Source: Lachnospiraceae bacterium
GTDB lineage: Bacteria; Bacillota; Clostridia; Lachnospirales; Lachnospiraceae
DNA length: 64,000 nucleotides
NCBI GenBank assembly: GCA_017467805.1
Contig: JAFUKJ010000041.1
Location: 1-64,000, forward strand
Reading direction: 5' to 3'
The position numbers and the translations under genes were made by a program. Shown in pieces: positions 17,585 through 26,642 of this stretch; positions within the stretch are counted from its first letter, which is position 1; the number at the start of each line of letters is the position of its first letter. The notes beneath the pieces were generated by a model that saw nothing but the letters and a program-made list of their open reading frames with translations, had not been told where the DNA came from and did no database searches.

Positions 17585-18760
17585 TTACTCTAATGCTGTT
17601 GCCAACACATTTCTCAGCTTTCTTGTCACATCAAAGGTTCCTGTATCTTTTCTCTGCACCATCAAAAGGAATGTCACGTCCTCCTCTGGCATATTTGCAA
17701 AATAAGGTCCGAGCCAGCCATCCCAGCCATACTCGCCCATAGAACCGTTAATCACTGCCTTTGCAGGGTCATCAAGAATACGCATCAGATTACCATAGGT
17801 AAAGCCTGCCAGACTCTCCCAGCAGTTCATATTCTCCTGCTGTGACGGTGTTAATCTGCTATGTGTCAGAAACTCCACTGTTCTAGGTGCCAGATAAGTT
17901 CTTCCCTCGTAGCTTCCCTTATTCATAAGCATCTGCGTGAATTTCTCGTAATCGTCAATGGTAGACACTAAACCTGCGCCGCCCGACTGAAACGCATTCT
18001 CCTTATCCATATGGTTGATAATACCTAAGTGATTACCATGATATTCAATTAATCCCTCTGGTGTCTCCTCATAAGCTACAACCAATCTGTCCAGCTTCTG
18101 GGCAGGCACTCCAAAGCCTGTATCCTTCATTCCTAAAGGCTCGAAGAATTCCTTCTGTAGGAAATCCCCAAAACGCATCCCACTGACAATCTCTACTACA
18201 GCACCTAAGACATCTGCGCTGGTGCCATATCTCCAATGTGTTCCAGGCTCAAAGTCTAATCTGCAATTACCAAGCTTTATCGCAAATTCCACAGTAGACA
18301 TCTGATTGTCTGTATACAACCTGTCATACATCTCATCAAAAACCTTGCCCACATCCTGACTTGACAAATCAGGGTCTGTTCCATAAGGCAGTCCCGAGGT
18401 CATGCACATACAGTCCTTAACGGTAACAGGTCTGACTGCTGCCACATCCCCCTCCGCAGTTGCCACTGTCATATGCTCAAAGGTTGGAATAAACTTTGCA
18501 ATCGGGTCCAGCATATCCAGCATTCCACGCTCAACTAACAGCATAACTGCTGCTGCCGTTATCGGCTTTGACATGGAGTACAGACGAAAGATACTGTCTC
18601 TTTGTATCTTCCTGCCACCTGCAATATCGGCGTAGCCTGCCTCTGCGTAGTAAATCTCCTCTCCCTTGTACATAACAGCCACATTACCTCCCGCAATATG
18701 TCCGCTCTTTACATTCTCCTCTAAAATCTCGCCTAATCTGGCAAGCTTACTCTTATTCAT
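17585..18760 (-). CDS. Beta-lactamase-fold serine hydrolase (class C/esterase-like)
   Basis: 391 aa. The SxxK catalytic motif is at Ser62-Lys65 (RLYSMSKPITAAAVM), and the second motif appears as WRYGTSADVLGAVVEI, with Tyr in the YxN/YxS position. This is the beta-lactamase/penicillin-binding-protein superfamily, whose members of this length include esterases and D-aminopeptidases. No signal peptide is visible, which speaks against a secreted beta-lactamase. It lies 29 bp downstream of the histidine kinase gene on the same strand. The substrate is unknown. Confidence 0.85.
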   Translation of the reverse strand: MNKSKLARLGEILEENVKSGHIAGGNVAVMYKGEEIYYAEAGYADIAGGRKIQRDSIFRLYSMSKPITAAAVMLLVERGMLDMLDPIAKFIPTFEHMTVATAEGDVAAVRPVTVKDCMCMTSGLPYGTDPDLSSQDVGKVFDEMYDRLYTDNQMSTVEFAIKLGNCRLDFEPGTHWRYGTSADVLGAVVEIVSGMRFGDFLQKEFFEPLGMKDTGFGVPAQKLDRLVVAYEETPEGLIEYHGNHLGIINHMDKENAFQSGGAGLVSTIDDYEKFTQMLMNKGSYEGRTYLAPRTVEFLTHSRLTPSQQENMNCWESLAGFTYGNLMRILDDPAKAVINGSMGEYGWDGWLGPYFANMPEEDVTFLLMVQRKDTGTFDVTRKLRNVLATALE

Positions 18761-18789
18761 AACTTGCTTAATCCTTCTTTCGTAAATCC

Positions 18790-20601
18790 TTATTCTTCTT
18801 TATCTAATTTCTCTTTTTCATCCGTCATATGTAAATAATAATACATCTTAGCAAACAGCTCGTCTATCTCCACAGGCTTTGATAAATGGTCATTCATGCC
18901 ACACTCAATGGACTTTTCAATATCCTGCGAAAATGCATTAGCCGTCATGGCTACAATCGGCACATTTGCATCATCTCGAAGCAACGCACGAATCGCCTTG
19001 GTAGTCTCATAACCATTCATAACAGGCATCTGAATATCCATAAAAATCAAATCAAAATATCCCTTCTTTGACTCCTGGAATATCTGATATGCCTCTTCAC
19101 CATTCCACGCACAGATGATATTGGCACTGGTTCTTCCCAATATCTCCTGCATAATTTCCATATTAATCTCATTATCCTCTACAACAAGAATATTCTTTCC
19201 TGTTGCATCCAGCAATGTCGGGAAACCATCAACATCCATCGGTATTGTACTCTTTTGGATATCAATCGGCAAATCAATATGAATTCTGAATAAGCTTCCC
19301 TTTCCCTGCTCACTCTCAATCTCCAAGGTTGCCTTGTACTCGTCCAAAACTCTCTTGGTGATACTCATACCAATACCATTTCCCTCTGTCTTTGAAACCG
19401 TATCTGCCTCTTCTCTGGCATACGGCTCATAGATTGTCTTCTGAACAAACTCCTCGGACATACCGATTCCATTATCCTGTACCTCAAATATGTAAGAAGC
19501 ATAATTCTTCTTAGAACACTCTATCTGCCTGATTCTTACAGCAATCTCGCCTTCCATATCCGTAAACTTAATACTGTTACCAATCAGGTTCATAAATACC
19601 TGACGAAGTCTGACTGCATCACCAATCAGATTCGCCTCCTTAATATCATAGTACTCCACAGTAAACTTTTGCTTCTTAGCTTTTGCCAAAGGCTCCAGTA
19701 CAATCTGCACATTGTCCACCAGCTCCTGAAGATTAAAATCCTTCTCCTTAAGCACCAAAGCTCCCGACTCAATCTCTGACATATCCAGAATATTATTAAT
19801 CAGATGCAGAAGCTGCTTAGAAGAAGCGTTAATCTTATCAAGACACTCCTGTACCTTTTCCTTATCATCGATGTTATACTTTGCCATGTCTGTCATACCA
19901 ACAATGGCATTCATTGGCGTTCTGATATCATGGGACATATTAGCTAAGAAACGGCTCTTTGCCTCATTGGCATGATGAGCATTCTCCTTTTCCCGCTCTG
20001 CCTCCTGTCTTGCCTTCAGAATACGCTCCGTCTGTCTTTTCTGAATGCCCTTTTGGTATTTTAACAGGATACCTGTTACCAAAGATACCCCAAAAATTGC
20101 AACAAGATTATCTCTATAATAATACATCTTATCTAACGGAAGCTCTGTAATGGGATACACCTTGTATGAAATTATAAACATTATCAAATCTATCACAACA
20201 GTAATTGCAATCAATATATAAGAATAGACTCCGTTTGTTATAATATAAATCAGAATCAGACCAAAAGTCAGCCATATCGGCATACCTGATGTGATACCAC
20301 CACCGTCCGATATCAAAAAGATATAGGGAAAAACTACGAAATTAATCGGCACCATGATAAGCGCAGCAAACAAATCATACTTTTGTGGATACTTATTCGA
20401 CAATACAACCATCAGTACAAGATAAACTACAAGTATTGCATAGACAAATATCGTATCTAAATTACTGCCTGAAACGACCTCTATCAAAGCAACCGTAATC
20501 GTAACGATAGCCGCTAGCAAACATATGAAGTTAAGCACCACTCTGTCATTTGACAGCAGCTGATAAAATTTCTCCACAAACTCACTATATCGTTTTTTCA
20601 T
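18790..20601 (-). CDS. Membrane hybrid sensor histidine kinase with receiver domain
   Basis: 603 aa. About six membrane helices fill residues 25-180 without a large outside loop. Then a HisKA domain with the H box MSHDIRTPMNAIVGM, a HATPase domain (N box VFMNLIGNSIKFTD, G boxes DNGIGMS and GNGIGMSITKRV), and a C-terminal receiver with the phospho-acceptor Asp in FMDIQMPVMNG and a Lys in HLSKPVE. So phosphate can pass within the protein, but no Hpt domain or partner regulator is adjacent. The start at 20601 has GGGGG 7 nt upstream; a longer frame overlaps the preceding gene. The stimulus is unknown. Confidence 0.92.
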   Translation of the reverse strand: MKKRYSEFVEKFYQLLSNDRVVLNFICLLAAIVTITVALIEVVSGSNLDTIFVYAILVVYLVLMVVLSNKYPQKYDLFAALIMVPINFVVFPYIFLISDGGGITSGMPIWLTFGLILIYIITNGVYSYILIAITVVIDLIMFIISYKVYPITELPLDKMYYYRDNLVAIFGVSLVTGILLKYQKGIQKRQTERILKARQEAEREKENAHHANEAKSRFLANMSHDIRTPMNAIVGMTDMAKYNIDDKEKVQECLDKINASSKQLLHLINNILDMSEIESGALVLKEKDFNLQELVDNVQIVLEPLAKAKKQKFTVEYYDIKEANLIGDAVRLRQVFMNLIGNSIKFTDMEGEIAVRIRQIECSKKNYASYIFEVQDNGIGMSEEFVQKTIYEPYAREEADTVSKTEGNGIGMSITKRVLDEYKATLEIESEQGKGSLFRIHIDLPIDIQKSTIPMDVDGFPTLLDATGKNILVVEDNEINMEIMQEILGRTSANIICAWNGEEAYQIFQESKKGYFDLIFMDIQMPVMNGYETTKAIRALLRDDANVPIVAMTANAFSQDIEKSIECGMNDHLSKPVEIDELFAKMYYYLHMTDEKEKLDKEE

Positions 20602-20624
20602 CCGTTGTCCCCCTTTGGACTTTG

Positions 20625-21893
20625 TCATTCCTTAACCAATCCTTTTTTATTATCCTGTTTGGTATTTTCCACTTTATTACTTTTATACTTCTTATATTGG
20701 TTATTTTTCTGGTAATTACGATGCTGTGGCTTATTTCCGTTATCATTATTCGTTTTTACCATCGCCGCATTTCTCTCATTCACACTATCTCTAAGCAGCA
20801 TATACATAGTTGAAACCAATGGAATAAATGCCAGCATTCCAGCTACACCAAAAAGACTTCCACCAACGCTGACAGCCACTAATACCCAAATAGACGGCAA
20901 ACCAACAGAATTGCCTACAACTCTTGGATATACCAGATTTCCCTCTAGCTGCTGTAAAATTAAAAACATGACAATGAAGAAAAGTGCCTTCATCGGGTCA
21001 TCCACCATAATCAAAAAAGCACCTACTGCGCATCCTATAAACGCACCAACAATAGGTATCAATGCCGTGAATGCAATCAATACCCCCACCAAAACCGCAT
21101 ACGGTATACCGAATATTGACATTGCTATCACAAACATACATCCCAGTATCACTGCTTCTAAACATTGACCTGAAATAAAGTTTGAGAAATTGCGATATGC
21201 CATACTAAATACCTTCAATATATACTGATTCACTCTTGGCTTACAGTATGCTGACAGGATTCTCTTTCCCTGGTCTGCAAGCTTTTCCTTCTGCCCAAGG
21301 ATATAAATTGCAAATATAAATGAAATTACCATATCCGCAACACCTGAAACGATATTCCCTGCTACCGTAAAGGTAGATGTCAGCATGCTTGTCATACCAT
21401 TTTTTAAGAAGGATACCAAATTGTTAATAATAGAGTCCCAATTTAATTCAATCTGCTGCAACTGGCTTAAATAAGTCTGAAGCTGTGGATTGTCCAACTG
21501 AATGCTCTGTAGCTGTGCCAACACATTTTCCATAAATACAGGTATCTTATTCCCAAGCTCCACTAATGTCTTTCCAATCTGTGGAACAACTGTCAAAATA
21601 ACAAGAGTAATAATTGCAACAATAAATAAAATACTTCCAACAATTCCAATCGGACGCTTACACTTATCCGCAAGCCTTCCCTTCCATTTTCCAAGTAATT
21701 TGTTCTCAATCCCGCGAAGTGGCAAATTAAGAATAAATGCCATGACTGCACCCAGAATAAACGGTGCTAATATATCCGCGCCAAAGCCAATTGCTCCAAA
21801 AATCTCATCGCTATAACGTAATGCAAGACATATTACTGCAATAAAAATAATCATGCCTCTTATCTGCTTTAACTTCATTCTGTCAAATCCCAT
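20625..21893 (-). CDS. AI-2E family transporter (PerM/YdbI-like)
   Basis: 422 aa with about eight membrane helices. Family signs: the amphipathic middle segment (IPVFMENVLAQLQSIQLDNP), FISGQCLEAVILG, and the end LEGNLVYPRVVGNSVGLPSI. Such proteins have been linked to autoinducer-2 or sodium export, but most members have no proven substrate. The last 50 or so residues form an unusual basic Asn/Gln/Lys-rich tail. GGAGGAG lies just before the chosen ATG at 21893. The histidine kinase follows after 23 bp on the same strand. Confidence 0.85.
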   Translation of the reverse strand: MGFDRMKLKQIRGMIIFIAVICLALRYSDEIFGAIGFGADILAPFILGAVMAFILNLPLRGIENKLLGKWKGRLADKCKRPIGIVGSILFIVAIITLVILTVVPQIGKTLVELGNKIPVFMENVLAQLQSIQLDNPQLQTYLSQLQQIELNWDSIINNLVSFLKNGMTSMLTSTFTVAGNIVSGVADMVISFIFAIYILGQKEKLADQGKRILSAYCKPRVNQYILKVFSMAYRNFSNFISGQCLEAVILGCMFVIAMSIFGIPYAVLVGVLIAFTALIPIVGAFIGCAVGAFLIMVDDPMKALFFIVMFLILQQLEGNLVYPRVVGNSVGLPSIWVLVAVSVGGSLFGVAGMLAFIPLVSTMYMLLRDSVNERNAAMVKTNNDNGNKPQHRNYQKNNQYKKYKSNKVENTKQDNKKGLVKE

Positions 21894-22081
21894 ACGCTCT
21901 CCTCCAAACAATATGCATAACTATCACATATTAATACTCATACTAAAATTATCTTATTTTCATCAATACAATGCAAGCGAAATTTTCCGTAATTATATAC
22001 TTTTAACACTTTATTAATATGATATTCAGAACATCTTATTGGAATATTGCTGTTAAAATAGATTTTTTGGTACTAATGTGC

Positions 22082-22087
22082 TATAAT
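22082..22087 (+). promoter_or_regulatory. Extended -10 promoter of the diguanylate cyclase gene
   Basis: TG-C-TATAAT fits an extended -10 element, 43 bp upstream of the ATG. The -35 position (TAGATT, about 22059) is weak, as is common for extended -10 promoters. Confidence 0.55.
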
Positions 22088-22130
22088 GTGCAAAGCGTAA
22101 ATCTACTAACACACAACTTGAGGTAAAACT

Positions 22131-23750
22131 ATGCAGAAGAGCTATGATAAAAAATTCAATTATATATACATGATTATACTTTTGTTCTCCCTTATTATTT
22201 TAGGAGGAATCTTTTTCTATGACCAACACCAAAGTATTCGTCCTGATTCCTCAAAGGCGAGCACTAACATATGGGATGAGTATACAATTTCCCCTGCTTC
22301 GGATGGAGTTTTACTCACAGGCAAGATTTGGAATTATGCAGATGCGCATGATGTCATTGCTTTTTTCTCTACGCACTTGGATTTCAAAATCTATGCTGAT
22401 AACATACTGATATATGAGTATCCGACAAATCAGCAAAATCCTTTTTCCAAAACTTCAGGCTACGCCTGGCATTTTGTTGAAATTCCAGCTCTGACAAACA
22501 CATTAGAGATGGAAATCACCTCCGCCTATGGAGAAGTTGTCGAAAAGCTTCCCACATTTTATATAGGAAATACCGCCTCCATATTAAACACAGTACTTCA
22601 TGACAATCTGGCCGTATTTATTTTGTGCGTTATGCTCTTTTGTGTTGGTATTATTATGATTGCCTATTGGCTGATTATCCGCAGACGTGTTGCCATTTCT
22701 CCATCCATCCTATATCTTGGACTATGCGCAGCATTGATGTCCCTTTGGACACTGTCACAGAATCATTTCACGGTTCTTGTGTTAAATAATAATTTGGTAA
22801 CTGTATATGCATCCTTTCATTTGTTTATGCTGTTGCCGCTTCCTTACATACTCTTCGTGAAATCATACTACGAAGATACATCGAATCGGATGTGGGATAT
22901 TATGTGCATTGCCATTTTGACGCAAAACATTCTCTGTATGACACTGCAATATCTTAAAATCATTGATTTTATACAGACACTGTGGACATCCTTTGCTATT
23001 ATTATCTTTTGCATTATATCGGTACTTATTTATTCCTTCCATTTATATCGCAAGAGCTATAATAAGCAGAAGATTGTATTCCATATGGTATCCTTACTGC
23101 TGTTTCTCATATTCTTCAGCACGGATATCTTAGTATATTATTTATCAGGCTGGAGTAACAGCATTCTAGGCCGTATTGGTATCGCACTCTATATCGTTAT
23201 CTTGGGCTACGATACCATCAAAGACTCTGCAAAGCTTATGAAAATGGGCGAACAGGCTACTGCTTATCATCAGCTTGCTTTCTCAGATAACATGACGGGG
23301 CTTGGCAACAGAACCGCCTTTAACCATGACTTCTCCCATTACGCAATTGCAGCCGAGGGGGTTGCCATTATTGACTTTGATTTAAATGGTCTTAAGCAGG
23401 TAAATGACCAGCATGGCCATCAGGCAGGCGACCACTATATTATGCTGGCAGCCGATATGATTGCAAGGAATTTCAACAACCTTGGAAAAACCTATCGTGT
23501 GGGCGGTGACGAGTTTGTTGTCATTGTAGCTGATTGCGAAAGCATCTCTTTTGAACCTTATTTCGATTCATTGCATAATGATATGGCTAAGTACAATCGG
23601 AAAACAAACCAGTTCCCGATTCAGATTGCATACGGTATGGCAATTTACTCTTCTACTATGGACCGTTCCTTAGAAGACACCTATGGAAGAGCCGATAAAG
23701 CCATGTATCAGAATAAAAAACGACTAAAAGAAAAGGCTGCACTAAACTAG
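22131..23750 (+). CDS. Membrane diguanylate cyclase (GGDEF)
   Basis: 539 aa. An N-terminal membrane helix (about 12-32) and an extracytoplasmic beta-rich region (about 35-155) are followed by about seven membrane helices (165-370), resembling a 7TM-DISM receptor. The GGDEF domain is at the C-terminus: DNMTGLGNRTAF, DFDLNGLKQVNDQHGHQAGD, and RVGGDEFVVIV. The active-site motif is intact, so c-di-GMP synthesis is expected; no RxxD inhibitory site is seen upstream of it. GAGG lies 7 nt before the ATG. The stop codon lies inside a palindrome shared with the convergent MATE gene. Confidence 0.92.
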   Translation: MQKSYDKKFNYIYMIILLFSLIILGGIFFYDQHQSIRPDSSKASTNIWDEYTISPASDGVLLTGKIWNYADAHDVIAFFSTHLDFKIYADNILIYEYPTNQQNPFSKTSGYAWHFVEIPALTNTLEMEITSAYGEVVEKLPTFYIGNTASILNTVLHDNLAVFILCVMLFCVGIIMIAYWLIIRRRVAISPSILYLGLCAALMSLWTLSQNHFTVLVLNNNLVTVYASFHLFMLLPLPYILFVKSYYEDTSNRMWDIMCIAILTQNILCMTLQYLKIIDFIQTLWTSFAIIIFCIISVLIYSFHLYRKSYNKQKIVFHMVSLLLFLIFFSTDILVYYLSGWSNSILGRIGIALYIVILGYDTIKDSAKLMKMGEQATAYHQLAFSDNMTGLGNRTAFNHDFSHYAIAAEGVAIIDFDLNGLKQVNDQHGHQAGDHYIMLAADMIARNFNNLGKTYRVGGDEFVVIVADCESISFEPYFDSLHNDMAKYNRKTNQFPIQIAYGMAIYSSTMDRSLEDTYGRADKAMYQNKKRLKEKAALN

Positions 23751-23762
23751 TGCGGCCTTTAA
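23732..23762. terminator. Bidirectional terminator inside the ends of two convergent genes
   Basis: AAAGGCtGCACTA pairs with TAGTGCgGCCTTT over a short loop. Both stop codons lie inside the hairpin, and the last sense codons of both genes are part of the stem. T runs are short, so strength is uncertain. Confidence 0.6.
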
Positions 23763-25118
23763 CCATTTCCCTCTTATAAATCTTATTGAAAAAATAATAC
23801 TTCTGACCGTCCAGTCTGCGAACATACCAATCCAAACTGCCATCGGTCCAAATCCAAAGACCTTTACTAAGAAAATACACAGAGCAACCCTGCATCCCCA
23901 CATCGTAATAGTAGATACAATCATAGAAAACTTTACATCCCCTGCTGCCCTCAGTCCATACCCTATCACAAAGGAACCAGACCAAACAAGCGGCTTTATA
24001 ATGGTAATTGCCACTACCATCTCGAAGCACATTGTTGCACTCTCCGCTTCCATTCCTGCAAGCCATGTGACAGGCTTTGTAATCGCAAGCACAAACAGAC
24101 AGGATATCAGAATACCAAGCTGTGCAATCCAGCACATCTTCACAATATAATACTTTGCTTCTTCCTTCCTGCCTGCTCCAATACACTGCCCTACCATATT
24201 CATCAGACAAATACCAACACCTACCCCAAAGATTCCGTTCACATTCTCCATAATATTAGTCATTGCCTGTGCCGCAATTGCTGTCGTTCCCATGGAAGAA
24301 ACCGTTGACTGAATCGCAAGCTTACCAAACTGGAACATACCATTCTCGATACCTGCAGGGACACCCACCGCCATAATCTTCCAGATAAGCGAAAAATCAG
24401 GACGAATGCTCAGATAGTTGGAAACTACTATCTGCTGCTTGGGCTTTCTAAGACTATAGAAAATCACAACGGTACAGAATACTCTGGAAATCAGTGTCGA
24501 AAGAGCCGCTCCTGCAACACCCCAGTGAAATATGTATATAAATATTGCATTTCCGATAATGTTCATTATATTAGAAACTACTGACACCTGCATCGGATAC
24601 CGTGAATTACCTCCCGCACGATAAAATGCACTTCCTGCATTAAATAATGCTAAAAACGGGTAAGATAATACTGTTATCAAAAAGTAAATCAGGGCATTCT
24701 CCATTACATCTGCCTCTACCTGACCAAAAATGAAGTAGAGAAGCTTTTCTCTGCCAATCAGACAAACTGCCATCAAAAATATAGAAATTGCAAGAACTGT
24801 CAGCACTACCTGTCTTGCTGCCTTATTACCTGCCTTAATATTGCCACTTCCAATATACTGGGAGCATATAATGGCTGCACCTGCTGCCATAGCCGCAAAT
24901 ACCTGCGTTACCAGATTGTTAATGGAATCAACCAGTGATACCGCCGAAATTGCCGCTGCACCTACCGTACTTACCATCATGGTATCTGCCATACCCATAA
25001 AGGCATTCAGAAGCTGCTCTATCGCAATTGGAATCAATAACGCAATCAGCTTTTTATTATCAAACAAAATATTATTCCAATCTATTTTGGATTTATCATA
25101 TAATCTTAACATTTTCAT
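23742..25118 (-). CDS. MATE-family multidrug/toxin exporter
   Basis: 458 aa with about twelve membrane helices in two similar halves, the MATE layout. MATE proteins exchange organic cations or other compounds for Na+ or H+. Signs include PIAIEQLLNAFMGMADTMMV near the start and VGVPAGIENGMFQFGKL opening the second half. The start at 25118 (MKMLRLYDKSKIDW) has GAGG 9 nt upstream; the 19-codon longer frame has no ribosome-binding site. The last 9 bp overlap the convergent diguanylate cyclase gene. The substrate is unknown. Confidence 0.9.
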   Translation of the reverse strand: MKMLRLYDKSKIDWNNILFDNKKLIALLIPIAIEQLLNAFMGMADTMMVSTVGAAAISAVSLVDSINNLVTQVFAAMAAGAAIICSQYIGSGNIKAGNKAARQVVLTVLAISIFLMAVCLIGREKLLYFIFGQVEADVMENALIYFLITVLSYPFLALFNAGSAFYRAGGNSRYPMQVSVVSNIMNIIGNAIFIYIFHWGVAGAALSTLISRVFCTVVIFYSLRKPKQQIVVSNYLSIRPDFSLIWKIMAVGVPAGIENGMFQFGKLAIQSTVSSMGTTAIAAQAMTNIMENVNGIFGVGVGICLMNMVGQCIGAGRKEEAKYYIVKMCWIAQLGILISCLFVLAITKPVTWLAGMEAESATMCFEMVVAITIIKPLVWSGSFVIGYGLRAAGDVKFSMIVSTITMWGCRVALCIFLVKVFGFGPMAVWIGMFADWTVRSIIFSIRFIRGKWLKAALV

Positions 25119-25246
25119 TAGGCAAAACCTCGCTTCTTTATTCCCCTTAGCTAATCTTACTCTTGTATCTTTCATTCTACAAGTATAAAATATATTTATA
25201 GGTTACATAAGTTTTAATCTTTTATAATATTATGAGGGGTATTTGA

Positions 25247-26629
25247 ATGAACATTATTATCGCTGGCTGTGGCAAGGTTGGACGTACGCTTGCACAGCAA
25301 TTAAATGACGAAGGACATAATATAACATTAATTGATACATCTGCGCTCAAATTACAGGCTACCATCACTTCCCACGATGTACAGGGAATTGTAGGTAATG
25401 CTACCAGCTTCCCCACGCAACAGGAGGCAGGTATTGAGGACGCAGATCTTTTTATCGCTGTTACAGGACAGGATGAAGGCAATCTCTTAGGTACTCTGAT
25501 TGCCAAGAAGGCAAACAACTGCCACACCATTGCCCGTGTGCGTAATCCCGAATATTTTCATGAGATATCCTATTTAAAGCAATGCATGGGCTTATCACTG
25601 GCTATTAATCCCGAATATGCTGCTGCTAAGGAAATTGCCCACCTCATTCAGGTACCTGATGCCATGGAAATTGACTCCTTTGCCAAAGGCCGTGTTGATT
25701 TAATGACTGTTGCCATTTCAGAGAATTCCTCTCTTCACGATTTATCCGTGCTGGAATTCTCCAAGAAATTTAATCATGAAATATTAATCTGTATTCTGGT
25801 GCGTAATCATCAGGTCAGCATTCCAAATGGTAATACCATCCTCAAGGCAGGCGATACCATTTCCGTTATCATGCCTAAGGAAAAGATTCCTACCTTCTAC
25901 AAGGCTGCGAAGATTTCTTCTCTCCACAAGGTGCGGGATGTTATGATTGCAGGTGGAAGCACGCTTTCCTACTATCTGACTACACTTCTTCTCAAGACTG
26001 GCATTCCTGTTAAGATTATTGAGCAGAATAAGGAGCGTTGCGACTTTTTAAGTGTTGCACTTCCTCAGGCTACCATTATTAATGCCGATGCCACTAATCA
26101 TGATGTATTACTGGAGGAAGGACTTGCACACACGGATGCTTTTGTTGCATTGACCAATCTTGACGAGGGAAATGTATTCCTCTCCCTCTACGCTCACAAG
26201 ATGAACCCGAAGTGTAAATGCATTACCAAGATTGACCGAATTGAAATCGATGATATTGTTAGTGACCTTCCCGTGGGAAGTATTATCTCCCCAAAGCATA
26301 TTACTGCTGAACAGATTCTTCGTTATGCACGAAGCCGCAGCAATTCCTACGGAAGTAATGTAGAATCTCTCTACCGCCTGCTGGATAATCAGGTAGAAGC
26401 ATTAGAATTCCATGTTGGAGAAAATAGTCCTGTTCTTGATATTCCATTATATAGTCTGGACCTCAAGAAGGACTTACTGGTCTGCTGTATTGTCCGTGGC
26501 AATCAGGTCATTACTCCTAGCGGACGTGACAGCATTCAGCTTAATGATACTGTAATTATCGTAACTACTCATAAGGGACTTCTCGATATCTCTGATATTT
26601 TGAAGAATCCTGCAAAGCCAATGAAATAA
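25247..26629 (+). CDS. trkA: Trk potassium uptake regulator TrkA
   Basis: 460 aa. TrkA is the cytosolic NAD(H)-binding gating subunit of the Trk K+ channel. Two RCK_N and two RCK_C units are visible: the first opens with the Rossmann motif IIIAGCGKVGRTLAQQL and an acidic strand end LIDTS; the second begins at VMIAGGSTLSYYLTTLL, where the GxGxxG is not well kept (as usual in second halves). GAGGGG lies 7 nt before the ATG. trkH follows after 13 bp, forming an operon. Confidence 0.95.
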   Translation: MNIIIAGCGKVGRTLAQQLNDEGHNITLIDTSALKLQATITSHDVQGIVGNATSFPTQQEAGIEDADLFIAVTGQDEGNLLGTLIAKKANNCHTIARVRNPEYFHEISYLKQCMGLSLAINPEYAAAKEIAHLIQVPDAMEIDSFAKGRVDLMTVAISENSSLHDLSVLEFSKKFNHEILICILVRNHQVSIPNGNTILKAGDTISVIMPKEKIPTFYKAAKISSLHKVRDVMIAGGSTLSYYLTTLLLKTGIPVKIIEQNKERCDFLSVALPQATIINADATNHDVLLEEGLAHTDAFVALTNLDEGNVFLSLYAHKMNPKCKCITKIDRIEIDDIVSDLPVGSIISPKHITAEQILRYARSRSNSYGSNVESLYRLLDNQVEALEFHVGENSPVLDIPLYSLDLKKDLLVCCIVRGNQVITPSGRDSIQLNDTVIIVTTHKGLLDISDILKNPAKPMK

Positions 26630-26642
26630 GAGAGGAATTGCC

